Assembly (NCBI RefSeq): GCF_004022425.1
Contig: NZ_RBZY01000002.1
Coordinates: forward strand, 1-64,000
DNA: 64,000 nt
Source: Microbacterium enclense
Lineage (GTDB): Bacteria > Actinomycetota > Actinomycetes > Actinomycetales > Microbacteriaceae
Reading direction: 5' to 3'
The notes beneath the pieces were generated by a model, which saw only the letters and a program-made list of their open reading frames with translations, was not told the origin of the DNA and made no database searches. The position numbers were made by a program, and so were the translations under genes. Positions 37,375 to 46,573 of the stretch are shown one piece after another; position 1 is the first letter of the stretch; each line of letters starts with the position of its first letter.

Positions 37375-38448
37375 GTGACGACGACGCTTCTGGCCGGCGG
37401 CGGGACCGCCGGACACGTGAACCCTCTGCTCGCGGTGGCCGACGGACTCCGTGCCCGCACCGCCGACGACGAGGTGCTCGTGCTCGGCACGCGCGAGGGG
37501 CTCGAGGCGCGGCTCGTCCCGCTGCGCGGGTACGAGCTGCTTTTCGTCGACAAGGTGCCGTTCCCGCGACGGCCCGACCGGGCGGCGCTGGCGTTTCCGT
37601 CGCGGTTCCGTCGGGCGGTGGCCCAGGTGCGCCGGATCATCCGCGAGCGCGGTGTGGACGCGGTCATCGGTTTCGGCGGGTACGCCTCGGCTCCCGCCTA
37701 CGTCGCGGCGCGGTGGGAGCGGGTGCCGTTCGTCGTGCACGAGGCCAACGCGCGGCCGGGGCTCGCGAACGTGCTCGGCGCCCGCGCCGCCGCCGGGGTG
37801 GGCGTGGCGTTCGAGGGCACGCCGCTGCCTGGCGCGCGCGTCGTCGGCATGCCGCTGCGTCGCGAGATCGTCGACCTCGATCCCGCGGCTCGGCGCGCCG
37901 AGGCGGCCGCGCACTTCGGACTGGATGCCGACACCCCCACGCTCCTCGTCTTCGGGGGGTCGCTCGGGGCGCAGCGCCTCAACGAGGCGTTCGCGGGCGC
38001 CTGGCGCGACGTGCGCGACGCCGGCTGGCAGCTGCTGCACGTCACGGGGGAGAAGTCCGACCTCGTCGACCCCGGGGTCCCCGGCTACGCACTGGTGCGG
38101 TACGTCGACCGCATGGACCTCGCCTTCGCCCTGGCCGACTTCATCGTGTCGCGTTCGGGTGCGGCGACCGTGAGCGAGATCAGCGCCCTCGGCATCCCCG
38201 CGGTGTACGTGCCTTACGCGGTCGGAAACGGTGAGCAGAGCCTCAACGCGGCCTCCGCGGTGCGCGCGGGTGCCGCGCGTCTCATCGCCGACGCGGAGTT
38301 CACCGCCGATCGCGTGCGCGCCGAGATCGTCCCGCTGCTGCGCGACGCCGAGGCCCGCGAGGCGATGCACGCCGCCGCCGGGCGAACCGGAACGCGCAGC
38401 GGCACCGAGAACGTCATCGCCCTGCTCGACGCGGCGCTCGCCCGCTGA
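37375..38448 (+). CDS. murG: UDP-GlcNAc--lipid I N-acetylglucosaminyltransferase
   Basis: A 357-residue GT-B fold enzyme that completes lipid II on the inner face of the membrane. The Gly-rich loops LLAGGGTAGHVNPLLAVAD and GFGGYASAPAYVAA, the EANARPGLANVLGA segment and the C-terminal donor loop SRSGAATVSEISALGIPAVYVPY are present. Length and order match MurG of actinobacteria. The GTG is leaderless by its upstream box; a 99-nt gap separates it from murC. Confidence 0.96.
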   Translation: MTTTLLAGGGTAGHVNPLLAVADGLRARTADDEVLVLGTREGLEARLVPLRGYELLFVDKVPFPRRPDRAALAFPSRFRRAVAQVRRIIRERGVDAVIGFGGYASAPAYVAARWERVPFVVHEANARPGLANVLGARAAAGVGVAFEGTPLPGARVVGMPLRREIVDLDPAARRAEAAAHFGLDADTPTLLVFGGSLGAQRLNEAFAGAWRDVRDAGWQLLHVTGEKSDLVDPGVPGYALVRYVDRMDLAFALADFIVSRSGAATVSEISALGIPAVYVPYAVGNGEQSLNAASAVRAGAARLIADAEFTADRVRAEIVPLLRDAEAREAMHAAAGRTGTRSGTENVIALLDAALAR

Positions 38449-38532
38449 GCATCGGGCGCTCCGCGCCGCCGGTTCGCCGCGGCGCCGGCGGGCGGACGGG
38501 CGCGCCGAGACCGGGCCGTCCCCCGCGCGACG

Positions 38533-38538
38533 TAGGAT
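38533..38538 (+). promoter_or_regulatory. -10 box just upstream of murC
   Basis: TAGGAT ends 9 nt before the ATG at 38548, predicting a leader of 0-3 nt. Confidence 0.5.
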
Positions 38539-38547
38539 CGCAAGGTC

Positions 38548-39954
38548 ATGATCAGACCCGACCTGAGCCTCCCCATCCCCGACTCCATCACCTCCGCGCA
38601 CTTCATCGGCGTGGGCGGTTCGGGGATGTCCGGACTCGCGCGCATGTTCCTCGACCGTGGCATCCGGGTCTCCGGTTCCGACCGCGCGGACAGCGCGGCG
38701 CTGCGTGACCTTGCCGCCCGTGGCGCGACGGTCCACGTCGGCCACGACGCCGCCCACCTCGGCGACGCCGACACGGTCGTGCACACCGGGGCCATCTGGC
38801 CCGAGAACCCGGAGTTCGTGACGGCGAAGCAGCGCGGGTTGCACGTGATCCACCGTTCGCAGGCTCTGCACTGGCTCATCGGCGGCCGCCGCCTGGTCTC
38901 CGTCGCGGGGGCCCACGGCAAGACCACCTCGACCGGCATGATCGTGACGGCGTTGCGGGCGCTCGACGCCGACCCGACGTTCGTCAACGGCGGCGTCATC
39001 GCCGACCTCGGCGCGTCCAGCGGCACGGGCTCGGACGAACTCTTCGTCATCGAGGCCGACGAGTCCGACGGCACCTTCCTGCTGTACGACACGTCCGTGG
39101 CGCTCATCACGAACGTCGACCCCGACCACCTCGACCACTACGGCTCGCGCGAGGCCTTCGACGCGGCGTTCGCGCGGTTCGCCGACGCCGCTCGCGAGGC
39201 CGTGGTCGTCTCGGCCGACGACCCCGGTGCCCGCGCCGTCACGGCGCGCCTGACGCATGCGAACGTCGTGACGTTCGGAGAGGATGCCACGGCCGACGTG
39301 CGGCTCACCGACATCCGCACCGACGGTCCCGTGGCGTTCACCCTGACCGCGGGCGACGAGAGCGTCGAGGTGCGACTCACGGTTCCCGGCGCGCACAACG
39401 CGGTCAACGCGGCCGGTGCCGTCGCCGTGCTCCGCGTGCTCGGGTACGGTCTCGCCGAGGCCGCACGGGCTGTCGAAGGCTTCGGCGGTACAGTCCGCCG
39501 CTTCGAGCTGCACGGCGTCGAGCGGGGCGTCAGCGTCTACGACGACTACGCCCACCACCCGACCGAGGTGGCCGCGGCGCTCTCGGCCGCGCGCACGGTC
39601 GTCGGCGACGGGCGGATCATCGCGATCCAGCAGCCGCACACGTATTCGCGTACGCAGGAGATGTACCGCGAGTTCGCCGAGGTGCTCGAGTCGCTCGCCG
39701 ACCACACCGTGATGCTCGACGTCTACGGCGCGCGGGAAGACCCGGTGCCGGGCGTCACCGGCGAACTCGTGAGCAACGCGTTCACCGACCCCGCGCGCGT
39801 GCACTACGTCCCCGACTGGCAGAGCGCGGCGGACTACACCGCGGGCATCGCCCGCCCCGGTGACTACGTCATCACCCTCGGCTGCGGCAACGTGTACCAG
39901 ATCATCCCGCAGGTGCTCGAGGCGCTCTCCCGCACCGAGGCCGCGGCGGTCTGA
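38548..39954 (+). CDS. murC: UDP-MurNAc--L-alanine ligase
   Basis: A 468-residue Mur ligase that adds the first stem residue to UDP-MurNAc. It has the N-terminal [20 protein letters not shown], the ATP loop [13 protein letters not shown], then [22 protein letters not shown] and the C-terminal [10 protein letters not shown], all characteristic of MurC. The next gene, ftsQ, begins 3 nt after its stop. Confidence 0.96.
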   Translation: MIRPDLSLPIPDSITSAHFIGVGGSGMSGLARMFLDRGIRVSGSDRADSAALRDLAARGATVHVGHDAAHLGDADTVVHTGAIWPENPEFVTAKQRGLHVIHRSQALHWLIGGRRLVSVAGAHGKTTSTGMIVTALRALDADPTFVNGGVIADLGASSGTGSDELFVIEADESDGTFLLYDTSVALITNVDPDHLDHYGSREAFDAAFARFADAAREAVVVSADDPGARAVTARLTHANVVTFGEDATADVRLTDIRTDGPVAFTLTAGDESVEVRLTVPGAHNAVNAAGAVAVLRVLGYGLAEAARAVEGFGGTVRRFELHGVERGVSVYDDYAHHPTEVAAALSAARTVVGDGRIIAIQQPHTYSRTQEMYREFAEVLESLADHTVMLDVYGAREDPVPGVTGELVSNAFTDPARVHYVPDWQSAADYTAGIARPGDYVITLGCGNVYQIIPQVLEALSRTEAAAV

Positions 39955-39957
39955 ACC

Positions 39958-40893
39958 GTGCGCCGGCCCTCGCCCCTGCCCCCGAGCCCCGGGTCGCCGT
40001 CGGGTGCACCGCAGGACGTCGACGCGCCGGCCGCCCGGGCTCGTCCCGCGCGCGAGCCGGAGGCCGAGGTCGTCCCCTTCCCGCTCCCGTCGCCCGGTGA
40101 GGGCGGAGAGCCGTCGCCCGGGGCCCGTGACACGGGCCTGCGCGACGTGTGGCGCGCGTCGCGGGCGCGACGGCGCGCCCTGCGTGCCGAGGTCCGGCGC
40201 TTCACCGTGCGTCAGCGTCGCCGTCGCCGTGTGTGGATCGGCGTCGGCATCGCGTTCATCGTCATGGTCCTGGGGACCGCGGGTGCTGCCTACAGCCCCC
40301 TGTTCGCCGTCGAACGCATCGACGTCGTGGGGACGTCGCAGTTGGATGCCGCAGCGGTCGCCGACGCGCTCAGCGGCCAGGTCGGGACGCCCCTCGCATT
40401 GGTGGACGACAGCGCCGTGAAGGCGACGCTGGTGCGTTTCCCGCTCGTGGAGTCCTACACGCTCGAGGCGCGCCCGCCGCATGATCTCGTCGTGCGCATC
40501 GTCGAGCGCACCCCGGTCGGCGTGATCGAGACCCCGGCCGGATACACGCTCCTGGACGCCGCGGGGGTCGTGCTGTCCACCACCCCGACCGCGCCGGCCG
40601 GCCAGGCGGTCATCGAGGTGGCGGGAGGGACGGATGCCGAGCCCTTCCGCGCGGCCGGACGCGTCATGCGTGCGCTGCCGGATGGCATCCGCTCGCAGGT
40701 GACGGGCGTGTCGGCGTCGACGCCCGACGACGTGACGCTCACCCTGGGTGCCACCGACACGCGCGTGGTGTGGGGGAGCGCCGACCGCTCGGCGGAGAAG
40801 GCGCGTGTGCTCGACCTGCTCATGCAGAAGAGCCCGCCCGATCGCACGCGTGAATACGACGTCACCTCTCCCGAGGCCGGCGTCGTCCGCTGA
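39958..40893 (+). CDS. ftsQ: cell division protein FtsQ
   Basis: A 311-residue bitopic division protein. A long Pro/Ala/Arg-rich cytoplasmic N-terminus (about 1-95, ending in RQRRRRRVWIGVG) precedes one span (about 96-115). A POTRA domain follows (SPLFAVERIDVVGTSQLDAAAVADAL), then the FtsQ beta domain with RPPHDLVVRIVERTPVGVIE and GYTLLDAAGVVL. It anchors the FtsL/DivIC-type subcomplex. The GTG start is 3 nt after murC. ftsZ follows after a 150-nt regulatory gap. Confidence 0.93.
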   Translation: MRRPSPLPPSPGSPSGAPQDVDAPAARARPAREPEAEVVPFPLPSPGEGGEPSPGARDTGLRDVWRASRARRRALRAEVRRFTVRQRRRRRVWIGVGIAFIVMVLGTAGAAYSPLFAVERIDVVGTSQLDAAAVADALSGQVGTPLALVDDSAVKATLVRFPLVESYTLEARPPHDLVVRIVERTPVGVIETPAGYTLLDAAGVVLSTTPTAPAGQAVIEVAGGTDAEPFRAAGRVMRALPDGIRSQVTGVSASTPDDVTLTLGATDTRVVWGSADRSAEKARVLDLLMQKSPPDRTREYDVTSPEAGVVR

Positions 40894-40966
40894 TCCGCGG
40901 CGCGATAATCCGACACGCCGCGTGTCGGGCGGGTCGGGCCCGATCGTCGGCCTACCTTCGAGCTAA

Positions 40967-41035
40967 GGAATTGCATACCGGGCAATTCTTTAACCCTCAA
41001 CATGAGGTTTAGAGTTTCAGGTTCGGGGATAACGG
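40967..41035 (+). promoter_or_regulatory. AT-rich ftsZ leader with inverted repeats
   Basis: Within the ftsQ-ftsZ gap the composition falls from GC-rich to AT-rich. GAATTGC (40968-40974) and GCAATTC (40982-40988) form a 7-bp inverted repeat, followed by AACCCTCA-ACA-TGAGGTTT (about 40992-41010) and the direct echoes GTTTAGAG / GTTTCAGG. Such a block upstream of ftsZ could hold the ftsZ promoter and sites for regulators such as FtsR. No single -10 can be chosen by eye. Confidence 0.5.
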
Positions 41036-41043
41036 AGGCCGGC

Positions 41044-42222
41044 ATGAGCCAGAACCAGAACTACCTCGCCGTCATCAAGGTCGTCGGTGTGGGCGGGGGC
41101 GGCGTCAACGCCGTCAACCGCATGATCGAGCTGGGCTTGCGCGGCGTGGAGTTCATCGCGATCAACACCGATGCGCAGGCGCTGCTGATGAGCGACGCCG
41201 ACGTCAAGCTCGACGTCGGACGTGAACTCACCCGCGGCCTCGGTGCCGGTGCGGATCCCGAGGTCGGCCGTCGCGCCGCCGAGGACCACGCCGAGGAGAT
41301 CGAGGAGGCCCTCCGCGGCGCCGACATGGTCTTCGTCACCGCGGGCGAGGGTGGCGGAACGGGCACCGGTGGTGCACCCGTGGTCGCCAAGATCGCCAAG
41401 TCGATCGGCGCCCTGACGATCGGCGTGGTCACGAAGCCCTTCTCGTTCGAGGGTCGTCGCCGTCAGAGCCAGGCCGAGGCCGGTGTCGGGCGCCTGAAGG
41501 ACGAGGTCGACACCCTCATCGTGGTGCCGAACGACCGCCTGCTCGAGATCAGCGACCGCGGCATCTCGATGATCGAGGCCTTCGCCACGGCCGACCAGGT
41601 GCTCCTGGCCGGTGTGCAGGGCATCACCGACCTCATCACGACTCCGGGCCTCATCAACCTCGACTTCGCGGACGTCAAGTCGGTCATGCAGGGGGCGGGT
41701 TCGGCGCTCATGGGCATCGGCTCGGCCCGCGGCGCCGATCGCGCGATCAAGGCCGCCGAACTCGCCGTCGAGTCGCCGCTGCTCGAGGCCTCCATCGAGG
41801 GAGCGCACGGCGTTCTGCTCTCGATCCAGGGCGGGTCAAACCTGGGCATCTTCGAGATCAACGACGCAGCTCAGCTGGTGAAGGAGGCCGCGCACCCCGA
41901 GGCCAACATCATCTTCGGAACGGTCATCGACGACACCCTCGGCGACGAAGTGCGCGTGACGGTCATCGCGGCCGGCTTCGACGGTGGGGAGCCGTCGTTG
42001 CGCATCGACCCGGTCGGCGCTCAGCGTCCCGTGTCCGCGCCGGCGGTCCCGGCGATCCCCGCCGACGACGTCGCGCGCGACCTCGACGCCGCGGAGGAGC
42101 AGAAGGCGCACACCACCGAGCGCGCGCCCGAACCGGCCCCGGTCGCCGCCCGCGTCCCCGACACGTCTTACGACACCGGCTTCGCCGACGACGACCTGGA
42201 CGTGCCCGACTTCCTCAAGTGA
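41044..42222 (+). CDS. ftsZ: cell division GTPase FtsZ
   Basis: A 392-residue tubulin-like GTPase that forms the Z ring. It has the GTP-binding opening [15 protein letters not shown], the tubulin signature [15 protein letters not shown], the T7 loop [11 protein letters not shown] and the C-terminal interaction peptide [11 protein letters not shown], used by SepF and FtsW in actinobacteria. An acidic Pro/Ala linker joins the last two. The ATG at 41044 has GGAGG upstream. A hairpin follows the stop at once. Confidence 0.98.
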   Translation: MSQNQNYLAVIKVVGVGGGGVNAVNRMIELGLRGVEFIAINTDAQALLMSDADVKLDVGRELTRGLGAGADPEVGRRAAEDHAEEIEEALRGADMVFVTAGEGGGTGTGGAPVVAKIAKSIGALTIGVVTKPFSFEGRRRQSQAEAGVGRLKDEVDTLIVVPNDRLLEISDRGISMIEAFATADQVLLAGVQGITDLITTPGLINLDFADVKSVMQGAGSALMGIGSARGADRAIKAAELAVESPLLEASIEGAHGVLLSIQGGSNLGIFEINDAAQLVKEAAHPEANIIFGTVIDDTLGDEVRVTVIAAGFDGGEPSLRIDPVGAQRPVSAPAVPAIPADDVARDLDAAEEQKAHTTERAPEPAPVAARVPDTSYDTGFADDDLDVPDFLK

Positions 42223-42234
42223 ACACGAGCGTCT

Positions 42235-42272
42235 GACGCAGCGGGTCCGGTGTCCACCGGGCCCGCTGCGTC
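42235..42272 (+). terminator. 17-bp hairpin between ftsZ and yggS
   Basis: GACGCAGCGGGTCC (42235-42248) pairs with GGGCCCGCTGCGTC (42259-42272), and the loop closes with GGT/ACC. There is no T run, and the yggS ribosome site starts 5-10 nt after the stem. It may act as a partial terminator, 3'-end stabiliser or RNase processing site that lowers yggS-sepF expression relative to ftsZ. Confidence 0.65.
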
Positions 42273-42288
42273 GTCGAAGGAGTACCGC

Positions 42289-42972
42289 ATGGACACCGCC
42301 CTCACCGACCGCCTCGCCGCCGTCGACGCGCGCATCGTGGAGGCCGCCCGCGACGCCGGTCGCGATGCGTCCGAGATCGCGCGCATCGTCGTGACCAAGT
42401 TCCACCCCGCATCTGTGATCGCCGATCTGTACGCGCTCGGGGTGCGCGATGTCGGTGAGAACCGTCAGCAGGAGCTCTCGGCGAAGCACCGCGAGCTGCA
42501 CGGACTCGATGGTCTGCGGTGGCACTTCATCGGGCAGGCGCAGACGAACAAGGCGCGCGCCGTGCGGGCGGCATCCGATGTCGTCCATTCGGTCGATCGA
42601 ATCCGCATCGCGGACGCCCTGGATGCCGCGGCCGACGGCCCCGCGCTCGATATCCTGCTGCAGATCAACCTCACGGACGACGCCGGTCGCGGCGGCGTTG
42701 CGCCCCGCGAGGTCGAGGCGTTGGCCGCCCATGTGCACTCCCTCGCGACGCTCCGCGTCCGGGGTGTCATGGCGGTGGCTCCGCTGGATGAGGAACCGGG
42801 TCGCGCCTTCGCGCGCCTGCGCGCGTGCGCCGACGACGTGCGTCGTGTCGTACCCGACGCGACCTGGATCTCGGCCGGTATGACCGGCGACTTCCCCGAG
42901 GCGATCGCGATGGGCGCGACACACCTGCGGATCGGCTCCGCAATCACGGGTCCGCGCCCCGCGCGCGACTAG
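42289..42972 (+). CDS. yggS: YggS/PLPBP family pyridoxal phosphate protein
   Basis: A 227-residue single-domain PLP-binding protein that helps pyridoxal phosphate homeostasis; no enzyme activity is known. The PLP lysine is in [10 protein letters not shown], with [20 protein letters not shown] and the phosphate-binding end [22 protein letters not shown]. The usual SMGMS is ISAGMTGD here. The ATG at 42289 has AAGGAG 7 nt upstream. In most actinobacteria a pgeF/yfiH gene lies between ftsZ and yggS; here it is missing. Confidence 0.93.
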   Translation: MDTALTDRLAAVDARIVEAARDAGRDASEIARIVVTKFHPASVIADLYALGVRDVGENRQQELSAKHRELHGLDGLRWHFIGQAQTNKARAVRAASDVVHSVDRIRIADALDAAADGPALDILLQINLTDDAGRGGVAPREVEALAAHVHSLATLRVRGVMAVAPLDEEPGRAFARLRACADDVRRVVPDATWISAGMTGDFPEAIAMGATHLRIGSAITGPRPARD

Positions 42973-42975
42973 CCT
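42970..42975 (+). promoter_or_regulatory. -10 box for sepF overlapping the yggS stop codon
   Basis: TAGCCT begins with the yggS TAG stop. It would give a leader of about 20 nt containing the GGAGG site of sepF. Confidence 0.5.
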
Positions 42976-43003
42976 CGACGTAGACGAGCGAACGGAGGAT
43001 GCG

Positions 43004-43474
43004 ATGTCGAACCCGCTCAAGAAGACGATGGTGTACCTGGGCCTCGCCGACGAGGAGGAGACCTATGAGGAGACCGCCCCGCAGCCGGTCGCGCGCAAGC
43101 AGTCCGCGCAGCCCGCTCCGGTCGAGAAGGCCGCTCCGGTGACGCCGCTGCACCGGCCCGCCGTGGTGCGTCAGCCCGCCGCGGGCCCGGTGAGCGAGAT
43201 CCTCACCGTGCACCCCAAGCAGTACCGCGACGCGCAGACGATCGCCGAGAACTTCCGTGAGGGGATCCCGGTCATCATCAACCTGTCGCAGATGAGCGAC
43301 GCCGACGCGCGCCGCCTGATCGACTTCGCGAGCGGCCTGTCGCTCGGTCTCTACGGACGTATCGAGCGGGTCACGAGCAAGGTCTTCCTGCTCTCGCCCG
43401 AGAACATCGCCGTCTCCGGCGATGGCGCGATCGCGCAGGCCGACCCCGAGGCCGCGCCCTTCGCGTCCCAGTAA
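43004..43474 (+). CDS. sepF: cell division protein SepF
   Basis: A 156-residue FtsZ-anchoring protein. The N-terminal amphipathic helix ([19 protein letters not shown]) binds the membrane, a Pro/Ala linker follows, and the C-terminal core ([58 protein letters not shown]) polymerises and grips the FtsZ tail. In actinobacteria without FtsA it is the main membrane tether of FtsZ. The ATG has GGAGG upstream. Confidence 0.95.
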   Translation: MSNPLKKTMVYLGLADEEETYEETAPQPVARKQSAQPAPVEKAAPVTPLHRPAVVRQPAAGPVSEILTVHPKQYRDAQTIAENFREGIPVIINLSQMSDADARRLIDFASGLSLGLYGRIERVTSKVFLLSPENIAVSGDGAIAQADPEAAPFASQ

Positions 43475-43480
43475 GCGATC

Positions 43481-43783
43481 GTGGCGGTCCTGAGCCTGGT
43501 CGGCTCCATCCTCAGCGCGCTCCTGTTCATCTACATCGTCCTGCTGCTCGCGCGGCTGGTGCTTGAGTACATTCCCATGTTCAACCGCGAATGGCGCCCC
43601 CGTGGCGCGATGCTCGTGGTGGCCGAGATCGTGTACACCGTCACCGATCCGCCGATCCGGCTCCTCCGGCGGGTGATTCCGCCGTTGCGCATCGGCGGGA
43701 TCGCGATCGATTTCGCGTTCGCGATCACGATGTTCGCTTGCTTCCTGCTGCTCAGCGTCACCCGGTCGCTCGCGGCCCTGTGA
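43481..43783 (+). CDS. yggT: YggT family membrane protein
   Basis: A 100-residue protein with two membrane spans: SILSALLFIYIVLLLARLVL and IDFAFAITMFACFLLLSV. The loop between them contains the YggT pattern VYTVTDPPIRLLRRVIPPLRIG. It is always found between sepF and wag31 in this phylum, and a role in envelope growth or osmotic response is inferred. The GTG start is 6 nt after sepF. A hairpin follows. Confidence 0.9.
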   Translation: MAVLSLVGSILSALLFIYIVLLLARLVLEYIPMFNREWRPRGAMLVVAEIVYTVTDPPIRLLRRVIPPLRIGGIAIDFAFAITMFACFLLLSVTRSLAAL

Positions 43784-43792
43784 CCCGGCCCC

Positions 43793-43827
43793 GCCGCCGC
43801 CCTTCGACACCGGAGAAGGGCGGCGGC
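43793..43827 (+). terminator. 13-bp perfect hairpin between yggT and wag31
   Basis: GCCGCCGCCCTTC (43793-43805) pairs with GAAGGGCGGCGGC (43815-43827), with a 9-nt loop. The T tail is missing, and the wag31 -10 box starts with the next base. Confidence 0.7.
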
Positions 43828-43833
43828 TATGCT
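43828..43833 (+). promoter_or_regulatory. -10 box for wag31
   Basis: TATGCT directly after the hairpin, giving a leader of about 65-70 nt with GAGGAA before the ATG. It separates wag31 expression from the sepF-yggT message. Confidence 0.55.
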
Positions 43834-43904
43834 GTTCCGAAGCGGTGTGCCCCGGTGCGACACCCCCCACGTTCCCATTCAGAGCTCTCGAAAGAGGAAT
43901 CACC

Positions 43905-44522
43905 ATGGCACTGACCCCCGATGACGTCGTCACCAAGCAGTTCCAGCACGTCCGCTTCAAGGAGGGCTTCGACCCCGACGAGGTCGACGACTTCCTGGAC
44001 GAGATCGTCGTCGAGTGGCGCAAGACCATCGCCGAGAACGAGGAGTTGAAGGCCAAGGTCGCCGCCCTTGAATCCGGCGAGTCTGCCCCCGCCGCTCCCG
44101 TCGCCGAGGCTCCCCAGGCCGAGGAGCCCGTCGTCACCGAGGTCCCCGCCTCGGTTCCGGCCCCCGCCGCCGCTGCCGACAACGGTGCGGCTCCCGCGGC
44201 CCAGAGCGCCGGCATCATCGAGCTGGCGCAGCGCCTGCACGACGAGCACGTCGCCGAGGGCAAGGCGCAGCGCGACCAGCTCATCTCCGAGGCTCAGGCG
44301 CAGGCCGCCTCGATCGTGGCCGAGGCGGAGAAGCAGGGCCGCGAAGAGCGCGCCCGCCTCGAGAAGGAGCGCACCACGCTCGAGGGTCGCATCACCGAGC
44401 TCCGCAACTTCGAGCGCGATTACCGCTCGCAGCTGCGCACGTACATCGAGGGGCAGCTCCGCGACCTCGACACCGCCGGTTCGTCGTCGGGTTCGACGCC
44501 CGTTTCGGCGATCGGTCTGTAG
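43905..44522 (+). CDS. wag31: polar growth protein Wag31 (DivIVA)
   Basis: A 205-residue DivIVA homologue that marks the poles and directs tip growth. The N-terminal membrane-binding domain is typical (LTPDDVVTKQFQHVRFKEGFDPDEVDDFLDEI), followed by a short coiled coil, a variable Ala/Pro/Glu linker (about 65-105) and a long C-terminal coiled coil (AQRLHDEHVAEGKAQRDQLI onward). Corynebacterial and mycobacterial forms are often longer; the linker here is moderate. Phosphorylation by PknA/B-type kinases is known in mycobacteria. GAGGAA precedes the ATG. Confidence 0.96.
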   Translation: MALTPDDVVTKQFQHVRFKEGFDPDEVDDFLDEIVVEWRKTIAENEELKAKVAALESGESAPAAPVAEAPQAEEPVVTEVPASVPAPAAAADNGAAPAAQSAGIIELAQRLHDEHVAEGKAQRDQLISEAQAQAASIVAEAEKQGREERARLEKERTTLEGRITELRNFERDYRSQLRTYIEGQLRDLDTAGSSSGSTPVSAIGL

Positions 44523-44531
44523 GCCGACTCT

Positions 44532-45116
44532 TTGCGCAGTCGATCACCTCTGCGTACGGCGGCGGCCGGCGCCCTCGTCGCGATTCTCGCGACGTTGGTG
44601 CTGGCCGCCGACCAGTTGGCGAAGATGGTCGCCATCGACAACCTCCCCCCGGAGCGCGTCGTCCCGGTCATCGGCGAGGCTCTGCAGTTCTACCTCGTCC
44701 GCAATCCCGGCGCGGCGTTCTCCCTGGGTGAAGGCGTCACCTGGATCTTCACGATCGCCCTCGCGGTCGTCGCGGTCATCATCGTGTATCTCGCGGCGAC
44801 GCGCGTCCACTCGCGTCTGTGGGCCGTCGTGCTCGGATTGCTGCTGGGCGGGGTCCTCGGCAACCTGACCGATCGGCTGTTGCGCGCACCCGGGTTCCCC
44901 GTGGGGCATGTCGTGGACTTCATCTCCACCCCGTGGATGATGCCCGCGATCTACAACGTCGCCGACATCTTCATCGTCTCGATGATGATCTCGGTCGCGC
45001 TGCTGGTCCTCTTCGGTTTCCACCTGGACGGCACGCGCGAGACGCGCGGCTCGCGCACGGCCGAGGCGGAAGCGGCGGGCGCGGTCGAGAGCCCCGGCGA
45101 GTCGGGCAGTCGCTGA
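44532..45116 (+). CDS. lspA: lipoprotein signal peptidase (signal peptidase II)
   Basis: A 194-residue membrane aspartyl protease that cuts lipoprotein signal peptides. Four spans are predicted; [30 protein letters not shown] and YNVADIFIV carry the two catalytic aspartates. The usual FNIADS is NVADIF here. The Arg/Glu-rich C-terminal 30 residues are an extension. The only start ahead of the first span is TTG at 44532; TAGGCC at the wag31 stop lies 6 nt before it and may be a poor leaderless -10. Confidence 0.92.
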   Translation: MRSRSPLRTAAAGALVAILATLVLAADQLAKMVAIDNLPPERVVPVIGEALQFYLVRNPGAAFSLGEGVTWIFTIALAVVAVIIVYLAATRVHSRLWAVVLGLLLGGVLGNLTDRLLRAPGFPVGHVVDFISTPWMMPAIYNVADIFIVSMMISVALLVLFGFHLDGTRETRGSRTAEAEAAGAVESPGESGSR

Positions 45117-45117
45117 C

Positions 45118-46041
45118 ATGGACTCGCGGAGTCTGCCCGTCCCGGACGGGCTCGAGGGCACGCGTGTCGATCAGGCCCTCGCCAAGATGCTCGGCTTCTC
45201 GCGGACGTTCGCGGCCGAGGTGGCCGACGCCGGCGGCGTCACCGTCGACGGCCGCACGGTCGGCCGGTCGGACCGGCTCGCGGCGGGCGCCTGGCTGAAC
45301 GTCGAATGGGAGCCCAAGCGCGAGCCCGAGGTCGTGCCCCTCGCCGTTCCCGACCTGGGGATCGTGTGGGACGACGACGACATCGTCGTCGTCGACAAGC
45401 CCGCCGGCGTCGCCGCGCACCCCTCCGTGGGCTGGGAGGGGCCGACCGTCCTCGGCGCTCTCGCCGCGGCGGGTTTCCGGATCGCCACGAGTGGCGCCGC
45501 GGAGCGTCGGGGCATCGTGCACCGTCTGGACGTCGGCACGAGCGGCCTCATGGTGGTGGCGAAAGCGGAGCGCGCGTACACGGTGCTGAAGGCGGCGTTC
45601 AAGGAGCGGACGGTGGATAAGATCTACCACGCCGTCGTCCAGGGCCACCCCGATCCGCTCGCGGGCACGATCGACGCCCCGATCGGGCGGCATCCGCATC
45701 ACTCGTGGAAGTTCGCCGTGACTCCCGACGGCAAGGACTCCGTGACCCATTACGAGACGCTCGAGGCGTTTCCGCGGGCATCGCTGCTGGAGATCCACCT
45801 CGAGACGGGACGAACGCACCAGATCCGCGTACACATGGCCGCGCACCGGCATCCGTGCGCCGGCGACCCTCTGTACGGGGCCGATCCCACGCTGTCTGCG
45901 CGGTTGGGTCTCACCCGTCAGTGGCTCCACGCGCACCGGCTCGCCTTCGCACACCCCGCGACGGGGGAGTGGTCGAGCTTCGAATCCGCCTACCCGGCGG
46001 ATCTGCAGCACGCGCTCGACGTGCTGCGCGACGGCGTCTGA
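45118..46041 (+). CDS. rluD: RluA/RluD-family rRNA pseudouridine synthase
   Basis: A 307-residue enzyme with an N-terminal S4 RNA-binding domain ([30 protein letters not shown]) and a catalytic domain with the active Asp in [16 protein letters not shown], then [11 protein letters not shown] and [10 protein letters not shown]. It modifies uridines in large-subunit rRNA; the exact site is inferred from family. It follows lspA by 1 nt, an order shared with mycobacteria, and converges with the NUDIX gene. Confidence 0.93.
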   Translation: MDSRSLPVPDGLEGTRVDQALAKMLGFSRTFAAEVADAGGVTVDGRTVGRSDRLAAGAWLNVEWEPKREPEVVPLAVPDLGIVWDDDDIVVVDKPAGVAAHPSVGWEGPTVLGALAAAGFRIATSGAAERRGIVHRLDVGTSGLMVVAKAERAYTVLKAAFKERTVDKIYHAVVQGHPDPLAGTIDAPIGRHPHHSWKFAVTPDGKDSVTHYETLEAFPRASLLEIHLETGRTHQIRVHMAAHRHPCAGDPLYGADPTLSARLGLTRQWLHAHRLAFAHPATGEWSSFESAYPADLQHALDVLRDGV

Positions 46042-46047
46042 CGCGGG

Positions 46048-46521
46048 TCAGCGCCCGCCCTCGAACGTCGTCGGTCCGTCCGTGAGCGCCGCACGCACGC
46101 GCGCGGCCATCTCGGCATCCAGGATCGTGTCGATCTCGGACACCGGATGCCACCCGACCTCGGTCATCTCGCCGTCCACCGGCTCCGGCTCGCCGTCGAT
46201 CCACGTGCACGCGAAGGTCAGGTCGAGGTAGTCGCTCTGGTCGCCGTTGGCGTAGGTGACCCGGGGGATCTGATGCACCCACGCCAGACGCTCGACGCGG
46301 ATGCGCACCCCCGCCTCCTCCTCGGCCTCGCGCGCCGCGGCGTCGGCCGGTTCTTCGCCCGGGTCGACGATGCCCGTGATCGGCGTGAGTCGGCCGGTGT
46401 CGCTGCGGCGTCCGAGGAGCAGGTCTTCGCCGCGTACGATGACGGCGGTCACTCCGACGAGCGGCAGGGGCATCGTGCCGACGTGGCGGCGCAGTTCCAG
46501 GATGAAGTCGGGAGTCGGCAC
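46048..46521 (-). CDS. NUDIX hydrolase
   Basis: A 157-residue NUDIX pyrophosphatase. The complete Nudix box GX5EX7REUXEEXGU is read as G50 to V72 (GIVDPGEEPADAAAREAEEEAGV). The substrate is unknown, possibly a nucleotide sugar or an oxidised nucleotide. A longer frame starts at 46566, but that would place its start 8 nt from dnaE. The GTG at 46521 has a TACCGT box exactly 6 nt upstream and is preferred. Confidence 0.87.
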   Translation of the reverse strand: MPTPDFILELRRHVGTMPLPLVGVTAVIVRGEDLLLGRRSDTGRLTPITGIVDPGEEPADAAAREAEEEAGVRIRVERLAWVHQIPRVTYANGDQSDYLDLTFACTWIDGEPEPVDGEMTEVGWHPVSEIDTILDAEMAARVRAALTDGPTTFEGGR

Positions 46522-46527
46522 GCGCCC

Positions 46528-46533
46528 ACGGTA
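46528..46533 (-). promoter_or_regulatory. leaderless -10 box for the NUDIX gene
   Basis: TACCGT on the minus strand, 6 nt, then the GTG at 46521. Confidence 0.5.
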
Positions 46534-46561
46534 ACCCAGGCCGATGTCGGAGGGGGGAACG

Positions 46562-46567
46562 TACACT
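46562..46567 (+). promoter_or_regulatory. leaderless -10 box for dnaE
   Basis: TACACT is followed by 6 nt and the GTG at 46574. It is divergent from the NUDIX promoter; the two -10 boxes are 28 bp apart. Confidence 0.6.
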
Positions 46568-46573
46568 CGACGG

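Noticed and set aside
37216..40482. A 1088-codon open frame on the minus strand across murG, murC and ftsQ
   Set aside because: GC-rich third positions remove stop codons from the opposite strand. The plus-strand frames are clear Mur enzymes, and the antisense protein is low-complexity Arg/Asp/Gly.
41002..41043. ATG at 41002 as the ftsZ start
   Set aside because: The resulting 14 extra residues are unlike any FtsZ N-terminus, and GGAGG lies properly before the ATG at 41044.
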